Assembly: GCF_001949145.1 (NCBI RefSeq)
Contig: NW_019091639.1
Coordinates: 160,164 to 224,163 of the forward strand
DNA: 64,000 bases
Source of the DNA: Acanthaster planci
Lineage: Eukaryota; Echinodermata; Asteroidea; Valvatida; Acanthasteridae
Reading direction: 5' to 3'
Numbering within the stretch: the first letter of the stretch is position 1; every line of letters starts with the position of its first letter. The position numbers and the translations under genes are program-made. Shown here piece by piece: positions 1-12,500 of this stretch. The notes beneath the pieces were generated by a model, which saw nothing but the letters and a program-made list of their open reading frames with translations, had not been told where the DNA came from and made no database searches.

Positions 1-139
1 AGCTAAGCAACTTGTCATGAAATTGCCCATTTTTTGCAGTGCTTGCATTGTGTTAAGTTACACCAAGCCTCATTAAATCCCCGGCTGGGGTCACGTTCCT
101 GTCCTTGAAAGTCCTTCTCTTTCTTTTCTGTTCTTAAAG

Positions 140-1846
140 CGGTAAAGAGATTGAGAATGCCAAAGGTAAAGGCACGGATTTCTTCGGCCTAACGCACCCA
201 ACCATCCAGAACCTGATTCAGAGCTCACCAGGTGCACGGAAATGCCTCAAGTATAAATGGATGAAGTTCACCACGACAAGGTCACCACTTGACCACAGGG
301 TCGAAGGTCAAACCAAGCACAAGGCTAGAGACCCTGGAAAAAAGAATCGTCGGGAAGGAAGCAGTAGTGTGAAGAAGCATGATCAATCAAGTAAGGAGAT
401 CTTTCCATGACAAATTGCTGAAAATACTTAATTGATGTTCTGTATTTTCACTGCACTGAATGAGCCTTTTGCGAGTTAAATTTGAATAAAATCTGGTACA
501 CCGAGTTCTTTAAATTCACGTGAACATAACAATTGGAATTCTCCATACTAAAGCCTTGTGATTCGGGGCAAGCTTTTCCTTAGTTACGTACAAGACGCCT
601 TGCAACAATACACTGTTCTCAATGGAAAAGAAGGGCACAAAGGAACCAGTCCATTCCAGAGATGGTGGTCGCTAAGCAAAAGCTTATGAGGTATACTAAC
701 AGTGTCTTTAGTCTGGGGAATTCAAATTGTTACATTTATGTGCAATCAGAGAACTCGTTGTACCAGATTTTATTCAAACTTAACTTGCAAATGGCTTATT
801 TAATCAATTTTTCATAAATACTTTAAAACGGTTTACCTTTTCCTTTTTGTCTATTTCATCAAAATTATTTATTGTACTGGCATTGTTACTGAAGAGAAGA
901 AACCACTGTTAATATCTCAGTAGCTCTGTTTTGCAGTTTTACGTTTTTGCAGTGTTTGTGTGGTTGAAACTTTTCAGCTATCAACAGGGGGTCATCCCGT
1001 TTTTATGTGTACAAAATGTATGTTGGGAAGGATTATCAGTCTTTTTACACTTGTCACTAACTGGCATAAATTGTGAATTCCCTTTCTATGTTTTAACTTT
1101 GACATGCTCATAGAAATATTTAAATAATATGGATGTCCCCCAGAAAGATCAGGTTGATAATTGGCTCTTGATGACATTTTATTCATGTTGCCATATCTGG
1201 CATTATCCTTCCCCGGCCCACTGAGCCCAGCCCTCCTCCCCAAAAAAATTGCAAAAGAATTAGGCCTCGACCAAAAAGCGATAGAATACGTGTTCTATAT
1301 TTATAAGTGCCTGAAGGAGTTTCTGATGGTAATTTCTACGTCATTACAGACACCAAGCAAGATCCAGACTCCCGTTATGTTCTTGCGTCAGCAGACCCAC
1401 TCAGCCCAATGACATCATCTGGAGACAGTCTAAACTATCAACTCACCAGCCCAGTTGACACGTTCCCGACAGAAACAAGGGCGAAGACAAAACCCAGTGA
1501 GGAATCTTCCAGTACAACACAAACTAGATCTAAACCAACCCTAACCAAGGAGGACTCAAAACTCAGTACCATGCAAACCAGATCAAAACCCACATCAGGG
1601 CCAACTAACCAAGCTAAACCGGATTCACAAACCCAAACTAAAACTAAACCAGATTTGCTAACTCAAACAAAGACTAAACCTGATTTGCCAATCCAAACCA
1701 AGACAAAACCAGATTTACCCAGCACTCGGGTTCACACCAGATCTAACTTGCCCAACCAGGTTCAAACAAGGTCCAAACCACTTCATCCTCACAGCGGAAT
1801 CAAAACAGAATCCCAAGGTGATCAAATTGAGAAATCCAGTCAGTAA
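140..1846 (+). CDS. Unrecognised gene, last two coding exons (3' partial)
   Basis: Two exons read in one frame. The first runs 140-390, after the acceptor ttcttaaag and before the donor gtaaggag; the second runs 1350-1846, after cgtcattacag, and ends in TAA. The junction codon is AAC and the frame is kept across a 959-bp intron. Upstream exons lie before the window. The first exon encodes a fairly ordered segment (GKGTDFFGLTHPTIQNLI, then KCLKYKWMKF) that passes into a basic, polar region. The second exon is low-complexity, with about ten imperfect repeats of the type TQTKTKPDL / MQTRSKPT, and is probably disordered. I do not recognise the family and assign no function. Because both exons are phase-compatible and the second has a normal stop and a downstream AATAAA, I regard the gene as real. 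It could be a rapidly evolving nuclear protein, but that is a guess. Confidence 0.6.
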
Positions 1847-2500
1847 CATTCATTAACTTCAAGTACATGTAATCAAGGTCAAGGCCCTTCAACTCTATAC
1901 AGCATATGTATTCACAAGGCATGCGGTATGCTTGGACCTCACTTTGTTACCTTAACAACTGTACAGTCCCACCATTTGGTAGTCACATGACGTGTATATT
2001 TACACCCTTAGTCATTGTCTGTACATTACTGTATAATACCTGCATTCAAACTGATCATTTGTGTACCCTTTAATTGAACTAAATTAAAGGCCTTTGACAT
2101 GTAAAGTTGGTTTGAAATTACCTATCCCATTTTCTCACAGTTCAATGAAAGTTATGAACCTACACAGGCGATGGCATCGCATTCTTAGGCAAAGTGTGTC
2201 AAAATGATACAATGTGGATGTATCATGTTCAGATCTGTCAGCAGTGTAATGATTTTGTAAGAAGCCGTTCTGCCTACAATCTCTATTCTTATATCACCAG
2301 TGCCTTTCAGTTAAATGACATTTAAGGATTTTTCTGTTGGGACTTTTTCAGAGATAATGGAACACTATGCAAGTCCCTTGTGCCATTTCTGTGGATATAC
2401 AATGTAGCGTCTTTAATCAGCATGTCTTTGATATAGGTTAGCTGTGCATTGAAGGAAATGTAACTCAACTCTCAATGTCTTTCTTATTACAAAATAAATA
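1847..2500 (+). terminator. 3'UTR and candidate polyadenylation signal of the first gene
   Basis: Non-coding, AT-rich sequence follows the stop codon. The best canonical AATAAA lies at 2493-2498. No experimental end is visible, so the transcript could stop earlier or later. Confidence 0.4.
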
Positions 2501-4113
2501 TATATGAAAAGGGCAAAGCTGTGAATTACAATCAGTAGCATTCCCTTGGTTTTCCAGTCCTTTTGTGACAATGTTGTGGTTATAAGCAGTTAAATTGGCC
2601 TCTTTCTGCAACCTTCATGTAATCAGAGTCAACTGTACTTGGTAACAAGATCATTACTGGATATTCCCGATGGCCCCCTTCAATGACAGCAGGCATCATG
2701 ATGACTGTTGCATGTAGTAAAATGCTCCGTGGCAGTTGTTCCAAACAAAACCAATCATAATTCTTTCCACCATGGGGGGAGGTTGACGCCGGACTGTCGG
2801 CATAAAAGCAATATTCACAAGCCACAAAACAGTCCACACATTTTGCATTAATGTCACAGGTTTCTTGTCTAGGGTAAAACCATGCCTTCCTTGGTATGCA
2901 TTCTCCTGCAGACAAGCCGCAGTGATAAACCAGTAAAGTGTTTGCCGCTGAGTGGCACAGCGCCCTCTATGGTTCATGCACAGAATACATGATTTCCTGG
3001 ACAATGCTGTACAATCCAACAGTAGTCTTTGAACACAAACACTGCAAAGTTTTTGTTTACTTCTCTTAATCTTTGTTGAATAAAACACTGAATTTATACC
3101 TCCAAAGAGAAGACATGTACAGGGGAATGTATACATTTTGTACATGGCAATAACATATTTAGAAGCTTTAAATATATTGGACATTGAGTTTGGAGCCATT
3201 TCTGAAACCCTGTATTTCTCTTTTGACTTTGGTTACATGGGCTCAGCAATGATTTGGCTTTATAAAAACAACCTTAATTCAGAGCCAGAAATGGGGATTT
3301 TTTTCCCATTTTTCCAATCAAAGGTCTACAAATGGTTCATATGTCAGAGATAAAGCCCCAAGGCATAGCCCTGTCCAAATTACCAGGCTATGGCTTAAAA
3401 AGCACATGTTCCAATGGAAGCCAACTCAGACACAGGACCTGAAGCTTCTAAACAAACTGGGGTCAATAACTGTTATTTTTTCCCTCTAATATGAAACAGT
3501 TGGTGCGGGTTTGGCATGTCACTATATTCTGTCGTTGGATTTCAAATGGCTCTGAGAGACTTCCAAGGCTATGAATCACAGCCAAATTAAGTTTTTACCT
3601 TTTCTGGAGCTGGTGGTTTCCCTTTAGAATATATCTTGTAACTGATTTCTAAAAATTTCAAACCACAGCACATGATTTTGTGTTGAAATTGGAAAGGGGG
3701 GTTTCAGACATAATTTTTGTTCAAAGGTGTCCAAGTTGATAATGTTGAGAAGTACTCATATCAATTAAAATGAGTATGGGCAGTTTGGGAGACGATTAAA
3801 ATATAAAAATGTCTCTTAATAAGGAGTGCTCTTAGAAAAAAAAAGGTTTATAAAGAGCAAATTCCATATTCCCAATTCTCATAACTTATTTTTCTTTATT
3901 GTCCATAACTATGTAATTGAGCAGGTTCCAACCCCTTCCTACCACAAGAGGGGAGTCAGTAGACTACTGTTTTGACAAAAGGTTTAAGTGTCAGCATCAA
4001 TTCAATTTTGTCTACAAAAGTACCAAGACAAAAAATTTTGTTTTTGAAATAGGATGTTTTTGCAAGAACGTCCAAGGTTGAGTCTTGAAAAACAAAACAA
4101 AAAAGCAATCTTA
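2501..4113. other. Intergenic stretch, no gene supported
   Basis: AT-rich sequence between two convergent genes. Minus-strand open frames occur at 2580-2915 and 2696-3199 in different registers, but no homology is recognised. A TTTATT at 3895-3900 reads AATAAA on the minus strand and could be the UFC1 polyadenylation signal. If so, the UFC1 3'UTR would contain the 4114-4232 element. Confidence 0.4.
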
Positions 4114-4232
4114 GGCCGTGTCCGAAATGGGCTTCCAGAGCTACGGCTAGGTCTATCGTCTACGTGTTTCCACGCATTTCCATTGGAGCGAAGACCTAGA
4201 CCTAGCTCTAGACAAGAGATTCGGATGCAGCC
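4114..4232 (+). mobile_element. 119-bp PIF/Harbinger-like MITE, copy 1
   Basis: One of three 119-bp copies in the window. The ends form an imperfect terminal inverted repeat: GGCCGTGTCCGAA on the left, and the complement of the right end reads GGCTGCATCCGAA. Inside is a second inverted pair, GGCTAGGTCT and AGACCTAGACC. Flanking 3-bp direct repeats are TTA (4111-4113) and CTA (4233-4235), one mismatch. The element has no coding capacity. It lies just downstream of the UFC1 stop, possibly in that gene's 3'UTR. A 3-bp target duplication with TIRs beginning GGC fits PIF/Harbinger, but the superfamily is an inference. Confidence 0.8.
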
Positions 4233-4304
4233 CTAGTCACATTCCCCAAACTTACTCTGGGTCTGGAATCTTGCCTTCATAATATATGTCATACAGCACT
4301 ATTA

Positions 4305-6477
4305 TCATTTACCGGCACCATTCTCATCTTTCTCTTTGTATGATATAAGTCCTTTACTGATGAGGTCTGGAATTTCAACAGCCAGCCAAGGTCCCAGCTG
4401 AAACAAAGAAAGAATTTGAAATGACAAATACCTTGAACATGTGGAAGATGTGTGGCATGTCATTTAGGATAGAAAAGTTCATCTTGAGAATTAAATTTGG
4501 AGAACAAGACTGGCAAGCTGGTCCTCCAGAAATGAGAGTATATTTGTGGGGAACAAAACTGCCAAGCTACAGGCACATGTTGGTCCTCCAGAAAACTTTC
4601 TCTTCATGCTAATCTCCCCTCCATCCACATGGGTAATGTTGAGGGTTTACGGCGAGGAAGGATTAAATACATCCCCTGTCAATTTTCACTCACAATTCCT
4701 CTTTACAAACTTTTTATAACAATTTTTTTAGTTCTCAGTATCCTTCAGATCACAGGTGAATCTTTGCCATAAACACCATCAACAGTTGGCAGTTTGCCTT
4801 TGACATGAACATCTGCCCTTTGACATAAGTGCCACTTGGATTCCTATCAAACCAATTTATTCTTCAGCTGTCCCCAAATCAAAATAAGTTCATAATTTGG
4901 CAAAACATTGAGAATACATATCACAAGTTTATTGCAGGTCGCTGCAAATCCATCCCCATCAAAGTCTTAAACTTTCCAAATAAAGTGCAAAAATTCACCC
5001 TGCTCAGGTACTTGTGACTGGTCTTGTGAAATGACTTGTGAAAGAAAATATAAGGTCACCAGAAATGGTTAGACCACCAAAGTCCTAGCCCCTCTCAGCA
5101 ACCGAAATGGAAAAAAATGAGGTTAAAAACCGCATCAGAACTGAATGTTTATTTCAACTCACCCCTAATGCCATAGCGTGGCCAATCCCAAACTTTGGGA
5201 CATTTTTAGCCCAGAGAGGTTTAAAGTGATCTGTCAGACAGATCTTCCCACCTCTGTACATCTTGGCTGTTTTACCATCCAACTCCGGAATGGCGATTTC
5301 TGGAGCCGTTTGAGGATATGTCACAGGAATCTACACAAATACAAAGGACTCAAGGTCAAAGATCATGAATTAAAGATCAAACATGTCAAAGGTTCAAACA
5401 AGTTGGGCATGAAGCGTGTGACTTGTACAGGTAAATGCCTCAAAAATATTGAAATCTATCGAACTTGAAGGGGCACCTTGCATTCTCAAATCCTACACTT
5501 TTATTAGAGCAAAAACCAGATCAAATCAAGGACCAAGTTCTGTCAATAGACCACATAGGACAGATTTTTAAAATTAATATGTACAGGTAAGCCTTACACT
5601 TCAAGCTAGCAAAAACATTATTTATCAATAATATCATTTTCATGATAATTTCTCCCAACATTCAAGTGCATCAATTTTCATGGTACTATGCATTCATGCA
5701 TTACATGAATTTGATGACAACTGACCAAGCACCATCATACTCACATCAAACTCAATATCAAATTCATATTTGAGGAGTTCGTGGATGTGCCAACATTTGC
5801 CAAACCACCGGGTCCCATCTTTGTTGGATTCAAGTCGGAACCAATCATTGTCCGATTCCTTGTTGTTGTTAACGTACTGAAATTTCAATGAAAGAAAACA
5901 GCCACTGAAATCATTTTCAACAAAACATTTGGGTCTTGTCAAGTTGCTGCAATGATGAGGCTGAGTAGTAGGCTACATTGATGCATGTCATTAAACAAGA
6001 AACTAGGCTCTAGCCTACATTTTAATTAAAGAACACAATCCGCATGAAGCCATGATCAAAGCATAGGCCTACCTAGATAACATTGTGACATACATGTAAC
6101 CACACTGACATTTCAAAATGGGATTTAAAAAGTTTAATACTTGGAAAGATTTTCAACAAATATCCTGAATCCCGCTAAGCCACGCCTTCCCAATACTCAT
6201 AACCCCGCCCATGATTAGGCCTACGCGTTTGATTTCAGGTCAGATGTGCAGTCATGCATGTCATGTCACTTGTCAGTTCGTCCATCTGTTACTAGAAACA
6301 TTTTGAGAGTCTATTTTGACATAAATTTTGACAAGATTTGTGATCATTTGACACCTGAATTAATGACTGGTATTCTTCCTTCAGTCTTGTTGCCCAAAGA
6401 TCTTTATCTCTCGGTCCTGCCTTTGTTTTGAGTAGTGGGATACTGCTCAGTGTCTTCCTAGTCGCTGCATCAACCAT
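4305..6477 (-). CDS. UFC1: Ubiquitin-fold modifier-conjugating enzyme 1 (E2 of UFMylation)
   Basis: Four coding exons on the minus strand: 6355-6477, 5745-5876, 5163-5330 and 4305-4397. All introns are phase 0 with GT-AG ends. The exons sum to 516 nt, or 171 aa plus stop; human UFC1 is 167 aa. The start [10 protein letters not shown] aligns with the family N-terminus. Conserved blocks are LKEEYQSLI (exon 1), [21 protein letters not shown] (exon 2), [16 protein letters not shown] (exon 3) and [13 protein letters not shown] (exon 4). The catalytic cysteine is Cys116, the same number as in human UFC1. The enzyme accepts UFM1 from UBA5 as a thioester and passes it with UFL1 to targets such as ribosomal protein uL24 at the ER. 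The acidic/basic C-terminal tail ([10 protein letters not shown]) differs from vertebrates. It is head-to-head with DDX6. Confidence 0.97.
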
Positions 6478-7718
6478 CTTGAAGTTCAAAGAAAAAGTAC
6501 AGACTGCAATGCTTTTCGCCACGGTATTTTGTGCGTCTGGTACCCAAACCACTGACATGATATTTTTGCACACTGTACTACACCGGCAGTAGGATCAATC
6601 TGTCAACTTTGACATTATCAGCTGCAATATTATGGATCAATGCTTTCTCTTCAAATGTTCTTATCTAGCTGCTTGAAAGAGATTTCAGTATTTGTGATGG
6701 CATTAGACTGATTAATGTGTAGTTTTACCCAAAAAATTAGATGTAACAGTTGTATGTGTTTATTTTTTTCCCGATATTCAGTTTGGGATTTAAACTATTA
6801 ACCTAATCGATATTCATATACGCGCAGCGAGTCAGCGCGCAACTGAGCTGCATGCAACAAGCGCATTCGCGATTCGATATCGATACATCCGCGATACAGC
6901 TGAATATAGTTTGTTGACGGCCATTTTGACACTGTGAAGCCTTCGAGTGAACAGGTTAGTGAATCGGTCTCCATCCTTTCACTCTTTTAATATATTTTCC
7001 GGTTTTTATCTTGAAATGAAAGATGATGTTACCGTTCTTCTTCAGGTAAAACACTATCTAGAATTTGGTGAACAAACATGACAAAAAGTGACCCAAATTT
7101 AAGCATAGCATTCGAAAACCCAGCAGTAACATCACAAAAAAAATGATCAGTTGGCTTTGTTGTAATATACTGCATCGTTAAAAGCCAACAAATATAGGTA
7201 AAACTGCCATATTCCTTGTGAAGAAACAAAGGGATTCAAAAACGCGGGAATCACACGGGTATTGTATATTGTTTTTGAAGCATTTTAACAGCATAATCAG
7301 AAAACATGATGAAAACGTAAATCTGTCATAAGGCCTGTGTTAAGTGTCATGAATGTGCGGCACATGTACTGATGTAGGCTAGTATTGTAGGAAGGCACAG
7401 TCTTGCTATTTTTTAGCGTCAACAAAGCATCAACAAAATATTCAAGCATTTTTATGCAAATATTTTACATTTACAATATTAGTAGGCCTAAGGCTCCATA
7501 TCATATTCAGTGTATCACGTTATCGAAAATGATATTTGAGTGTGGAAATTTGAGCGACAAATTCGGGCTCAAAAGAAATTGCGCCCACGATGATAAGTGG
7601 GTGCACCGAAATGTTCAATACGCCGACACGAAATTGCGTATACAGATGTGTGGCTAAGGATGGATTGGGAGTGAGAGTCCGTGCCACACTAGTGTAGTGG
7701 GGCTAGTGCAGCCCAACC
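6478..7718. promoter_or_regulatory. Divergent promoter interval between UFC1 and DDX6
   Basis: The gene to the left reads leftward and the next coding gene reads rightward. Around 6818-6900 the sequence is richer in CpG than its surroundings (cgcgcagcg, cagcgcgc, cattcgcgattcg). A ggccattttg word at 6920-6929 resembles a YY1 site. A splice-donor-like aacag/gttagtg at about 6953 could end a non-coding first exon of DDX6. No TATA box is evident. Promoter activity and transcription start sites are inferred only. Confidence 0.4.
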
Positions 7719-7769
7719 GGCCGCCATCTTGTTTTCGCGTGGACGGTAGAGTAAAGCAAGATGGCGGCC
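7719..7769. promoter_or_regulatory. Perfect 13-bp inverted pair of YY1-type sites
   Basis: GGCCGCCATCTTG at 7719-7731 and its exact complement CAAGATGGCGGCC at 7757-7769, with 25 bp between. GCCGCCATCTTG is the classic YY1 motif often found at or just downstream of start sites of TATA-less genes. This supports a transcription start near 7.7 kb, probably for DDX6. A strong donor-like ctaa/gtaagtgc at about 8024 could end the first non-coding exon. Confidence 0.6.
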
Positions 7770-9575
7770 TCCATACATCGCGAAAGAGTTTCATTTTTCT
7801 GCGTGAATCTTGGAGCGAATTTGATGTTTCTCTTGTTGAGGCTTTGTTGACTGTAGTTGTATGTGTTGACGCTTGTTGACGCTAAATAGCATGACCGGGC
7901 TAGGCATGCTTGCTAGGCCTGGGTAGCTTGGCTTGCCTGTCACCGTCATCTGGTCATTGTGATTTTCAAGGCCTATTTACATGTAGTTATTTCCATGCAC
8001 TTCAGGCCTATTCGTTAGGGCTAAGTAAGTGCCCAAGTGATTAGTTTACAGTCCTATATCTGGAGGCAGTTGACATGATTGATTAGTTGCAGGGTTCTTG
8101 GCATGCTATTAATGTTAATTAATCTTCCGCCCCCTCTAAAAAAAGCCATTAACACGCATGTTCAATGGTTTTGGAAAGAGTTCCATATATGGATGCCTGT
8201 AATTATTCCTAACAGTTACTTAATACTTGAATGGCCATCAGAAAGAAAAAAAAAACACAAGTTCCAATTTGGAGGGAAAATACCTAGGCCTAGTTGTTTA
8301 CTTAGAAAATACTAAGAATTTTTCAGACCAGTCTCAAAGGGTTTATGCGCAGGGTGTCAAGTAGCATCCACGTATGGACCTCTTCCCGTTTTGCAACCAT
8401 GTAACCAGCTGTTATTGGCAAAATCCATGCCTCTTACTTGTGATCCTGTCTCTCTTCACAAAACGATCGCACTTCTGAGCTGCATACTGTGGCGCTTGTC
8501 CGTTGACATGGAAGACTGTTTCCTGTCCCATCCCAGTCCTCTAATCATATACATTGGTACATGTGAAATAGGGATGGTGACCAGTCCAGTGACGCACGAT
8601 ATATCGCATCATTAGGAACCGGGACTCCATGGGCTGTGTACGCGTTCCTTCATCGGGAACCAACGCGGCACGACAAGATCATTTCCATGGAAATGAGGTT
8701 GCGTTATTGGACAGGTTGCTGTCCGTATTATGTACACATTCAGAACACTTTCCCATCTTAAAATGTGCAATGTATAAAGTGGGGAGAAATCTGTTTTTGG
8801 AATAGTAAATGAAGATGTATTAGTCCAAAGCTCACAATTTTTGAAATACGGCAAAAGTTGGTTGGCAAGTATTTATGCAGTGCTAAAGTCGGGTTGTTTT
8901 CTTCTCACCAATTGCACAGGATTGTAGTTGAATTGTATCATTTGTTTTGTCGTTTACAGGACGAACATTGTTCATGCTATCTATCTCTCGTGAGCGACCA
9001 GATTATATGACCACCGTTTTTGCCGGCTTGTGTTTGGATTTTGATTACACCTGCGGAACAATTTTTGGTGTCCCCTGTGACAACCAGAACCACTGCCTGA
9101 AGACAGGCTGGGACTTCTAGCTCAATTTATTTCTTCCATATCTTGTGCAAAAAAATCTGGAGACACAATAATGCAGAGAACTTAAGTCACTGACATCTGC
9201 TTTGTGGAACTCTAAAAATTCCTCTCTTTTAAAGAGCGGATCGTACGTAAACACAACTTGTACATTTTTTGCTGCTTCTGTGAGAAGCAACCCGTTGTTA
9301 TAAGATTATAAGATATTGTTTATATATATTGTATATTTGTATATTTGCCAAAGAAAAAAAACTCTTTTACTATTCAGATTCTCTATACAAACGGCAGGCT
9401 TTGCCACCTGCTTCTTTATGTACGGAGTCAACTTTCTTGCACAAAACAATCAACGAGGATTCACTCGCGACAGATCTCAGGGAGATTGATATACCTGCCA
9501 TTCCTAGGACAGGAGTGGCATTTTTGTACTAAACAAAAACTCCAAAAAAAACCAAACGATCCCACAGTTAGTGGA
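7770..9575 (+). other. Putative 5'UTR / first intron of DDX6
   Basis: No coding sequence is supported here. Possible acceptors before the first coding exon are ctattcag (ending about 9376) and cccacag (ending 9567). If the first is used, the leader would contain a short upstream ORF beginning at the ATG in tttatgtacgg (about 9418). Confidence 0.35.
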
Positions 9576-12500
9576 ATGATGGCTGCTGCCCCACCACAGT
9601 CAGCGGAAGTATCCAAGATGAATAACCATGGTGCTAACAGTCCAGCGCGAGGAGCCGACGTGAACTCACAGAAGATGGCTCCACCTACTGCAGGTATGGC
9701 CAAGATGTCCATCAAGCAGAACCAGAACGGACCATCATCCAACGTTAATGCCTCGTCTGCTAAACCAGCCACAACAAATAACTCAACAGGAAAGTCAGAC
9801 AGGTAAGCAGAGTGTGCCTCAGTAACTTTCAGTTTATGTTTGGCAGATTTTAAGATTGACAGGAATTTGTTGGAGTAATCGCACATCAACTTGTACATGC
9901 ACTGTACAAGAAGTACATGGAGGACCAACCGTGACAATCATTTTCCTGATCCTCTCAAGTGGCTTCAAGAAGGGCTGCACATTGTACTGTTGTATCCATT
10001 GTCATTCCTTTTTCATTCTTGGCAGCGGAGATTGGAAGGCTGGCTTGAAGAAACCGCCCAGAGATGCCAGAATCAAGACAAGTGTAAGTCATGCTGTCTT
10101 CTATCATCTGATTGTGAACTGTACGTGCCCTGTGTGTTACTGGACCGCTAAGCTACCTTTTTGTGGTTCAGCGTCAACTGGGCAGACATTAACATTACTC
10201 TGTATCGTTTATGTGGTCTGGGAAATTACGTGCCCCAAGGCTTAATAGATACATAGATAGAATTTTCACTGAAAGCTGCAGAGCTGTCATTTGTTTGTCT
10301 TGGTGAAGGTTTTTTAATATCAGAAGTCTCCTGACTACAGATCAAAGTTTTTTGGATTGCAACAGGGGAGTAGAGTTATTCATTGATTACCTCTTGTGCC
10401 TTGAGGACTTCCCTTCAAGTTCTTCCATTTTCCTCCCCTGCAAGAAATCACCATTTTCAATACCTAGCTGTAGTCAGATATGGCTACCTACATGTAAGGT
10501 ACCTTTGACATGCCTTTGCAGTGACCACATTGTTGCTGCGTCCATTGTAATTTGACCTTGCGGCAGTAAGGATGATAAGGCCCCCAAGTTTTTGAATAAA
10601 GAGATGCCACTTTCTAAATTTACCCTAACCTTGCCAAATACAGCACAGTGCAACAGGTGCGAAAGTCTGCTGCACTTTGCAATCAACGGCAGCCAAACAA
10701 ACTTGCCACATGAGTTGCGACAATGGGAGCTAGTCCTATTGAATAATGACACTGTTGGATCTTGTGGTGACTGGCAACCACAGACTCCTAGGCTGATTGG
10801 CCTTGGGGAGAGTTGGATCTTGTTACACTGGGCAGGCAAGCCACTTTGACAAATGATGCAGACTGATGCGTCTGGTAGGTCTGGTCTAGCCAAACCACCC
10901 TTGGGGGGTTAGGGTTAACTGAGCGACTTGTTCCACTCTCTTTAGGATGTCACAAACACAAAAGGCAACGAGTTTGAAGACTACTGCTTAAGCACCGGTC
11001 TCCTCAAGGGCATCTTTGAGAAGGGATGGGAGTGGCCATCACCCATCCAAGAGGCCAGCATCCCCATGGCACTATCTGGTCATGACATTATTGCTAGAGC
11101 AAAGAACGGAACAGGGAAGACAGGAGCATTTACTATTCCCATGCTGGAGCGAACACAAGTCGACAAAAACGAAGTGCAAGGTTTGTGTCACTTTAACTCT
11201 TATCACCGGGTACCATGCTTTAGGACATCTGTCTCCTCCTCATGGAGTGTGAGCGTTATACGTTATGTTAATCACAGCATTCAACAATGTTTGAGATAGC
11301 AATAAACTTGTCCCGTGTACACTGTATTACAACAGCTTTTAGAAAATAGGATCTTTGCTCTTCCACACTCGTGGCAAGGTGCTCATAGCCATACCAAAGT
11401 AGTCCTGGGCAAATTTCATAGCACTGCTTTTGCAAACAATTTGTTTAAGCAAGAAAAAACCTTGCTTGACGAGTCGGGTTACCAGGCAAAACTCCTTGTG
11501 ATGTATATTGTTTTGGAATGGTATTTACATGTCTTGTGGTTAGCATGACAAAAACATAGAAATTGAGCTGGTAACCTTTATTAAGCAAGGTTTTTTCATG
11601 CTTTAGCAAATTCTGTGCTTAAGCCGCTCTATGAAATTGGCCCCTGTTTTCATGCCAGTACACATCTAAATGTATGAGACTCGTACTTGCACTTTCTGCA
11701 GCAATGTATTCAACTGTAACGATCGTTTTGTACTTTACACATGCTTATTGTTGATTACTTCTCTCAAACTCACAAACATTAGACATTCTTAACTTTAACA
11801 ATAGTTACATAGACTTGTACCCATGTTCTGTTTTTCTGTCTTCGTGAAAATAGACTCGAGTACCGTGCCATCGGTGAGGTCTTGTGATGTTACGTTGTGT
11901 AATTAGGTTTTTCTCTAGTTTTAGTGGTGTTATTTTTGTTCTCATCTTTGAGGATAGTTCCATAGTTGATACATGGTATCACTTACCACCATTTAGGTTT
12001 GGTGTTGGTACCAACCCGCGAGTTGGCTCTTCAGACCAGCCAGATCTGCAAGGAACTGTCGAAGCATCTTGGCCTTCAAGTTATGGTTACCACAGGAGGT
12101 ACTAGTCTCAGAGATGACATCATCCGCTTACAACAGACTGGTAAGTTGTCAGATTCCTAGAAACTTAGGGGGCCTTCTCTTCATTGCAGCACACATGTAC
12201 TTCACTAATGTCCAGGATAACTACGTTCTAACATGCTCATTGGGAAAAAGTAGGTTTCATAGGTACATGTACATGCTTTCAAAAGTTCCACCTTGACATG
12301 ATCATGAAATGATTGTCCACAGGACTATTGACAAATCTCGCAACATTTCACTGAACAGTCCTGATGTCGCTCTTTAATGGCAGGAAGTATTGTGTTGTGT
12401 TTTGTTCAGAGTGAAAGTCATGGAACAGTGAGCTCCATACAACATATCACAATGCTTACCGCCATTGGTGGGGGCCACTGCAAAAGACATTTACTGACTT

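Noticed and set aside
2580-3199. Overlapping minus-strand open frames of 111 and 167 codons, one with an acceptor-like tgtctgcag and a hydrophobic C-terminal segment
   Set aside because: No recognised family, no minus-strand AATAAA nearby and no partner exon; the two frames conflict.
4054-4236. Recurrent peptide with NGLPELRLG at three sites
   Set aside because: It is the conceptual translation of the 119-bp MITE, not a protein family.
9345-9575. Upstream in-frame extension of the DDX6 start
   Set aside because: Begins in a T/A-rich stretch with acceptor-like sites downstream; DDX6 homologues do not support the extra residues.
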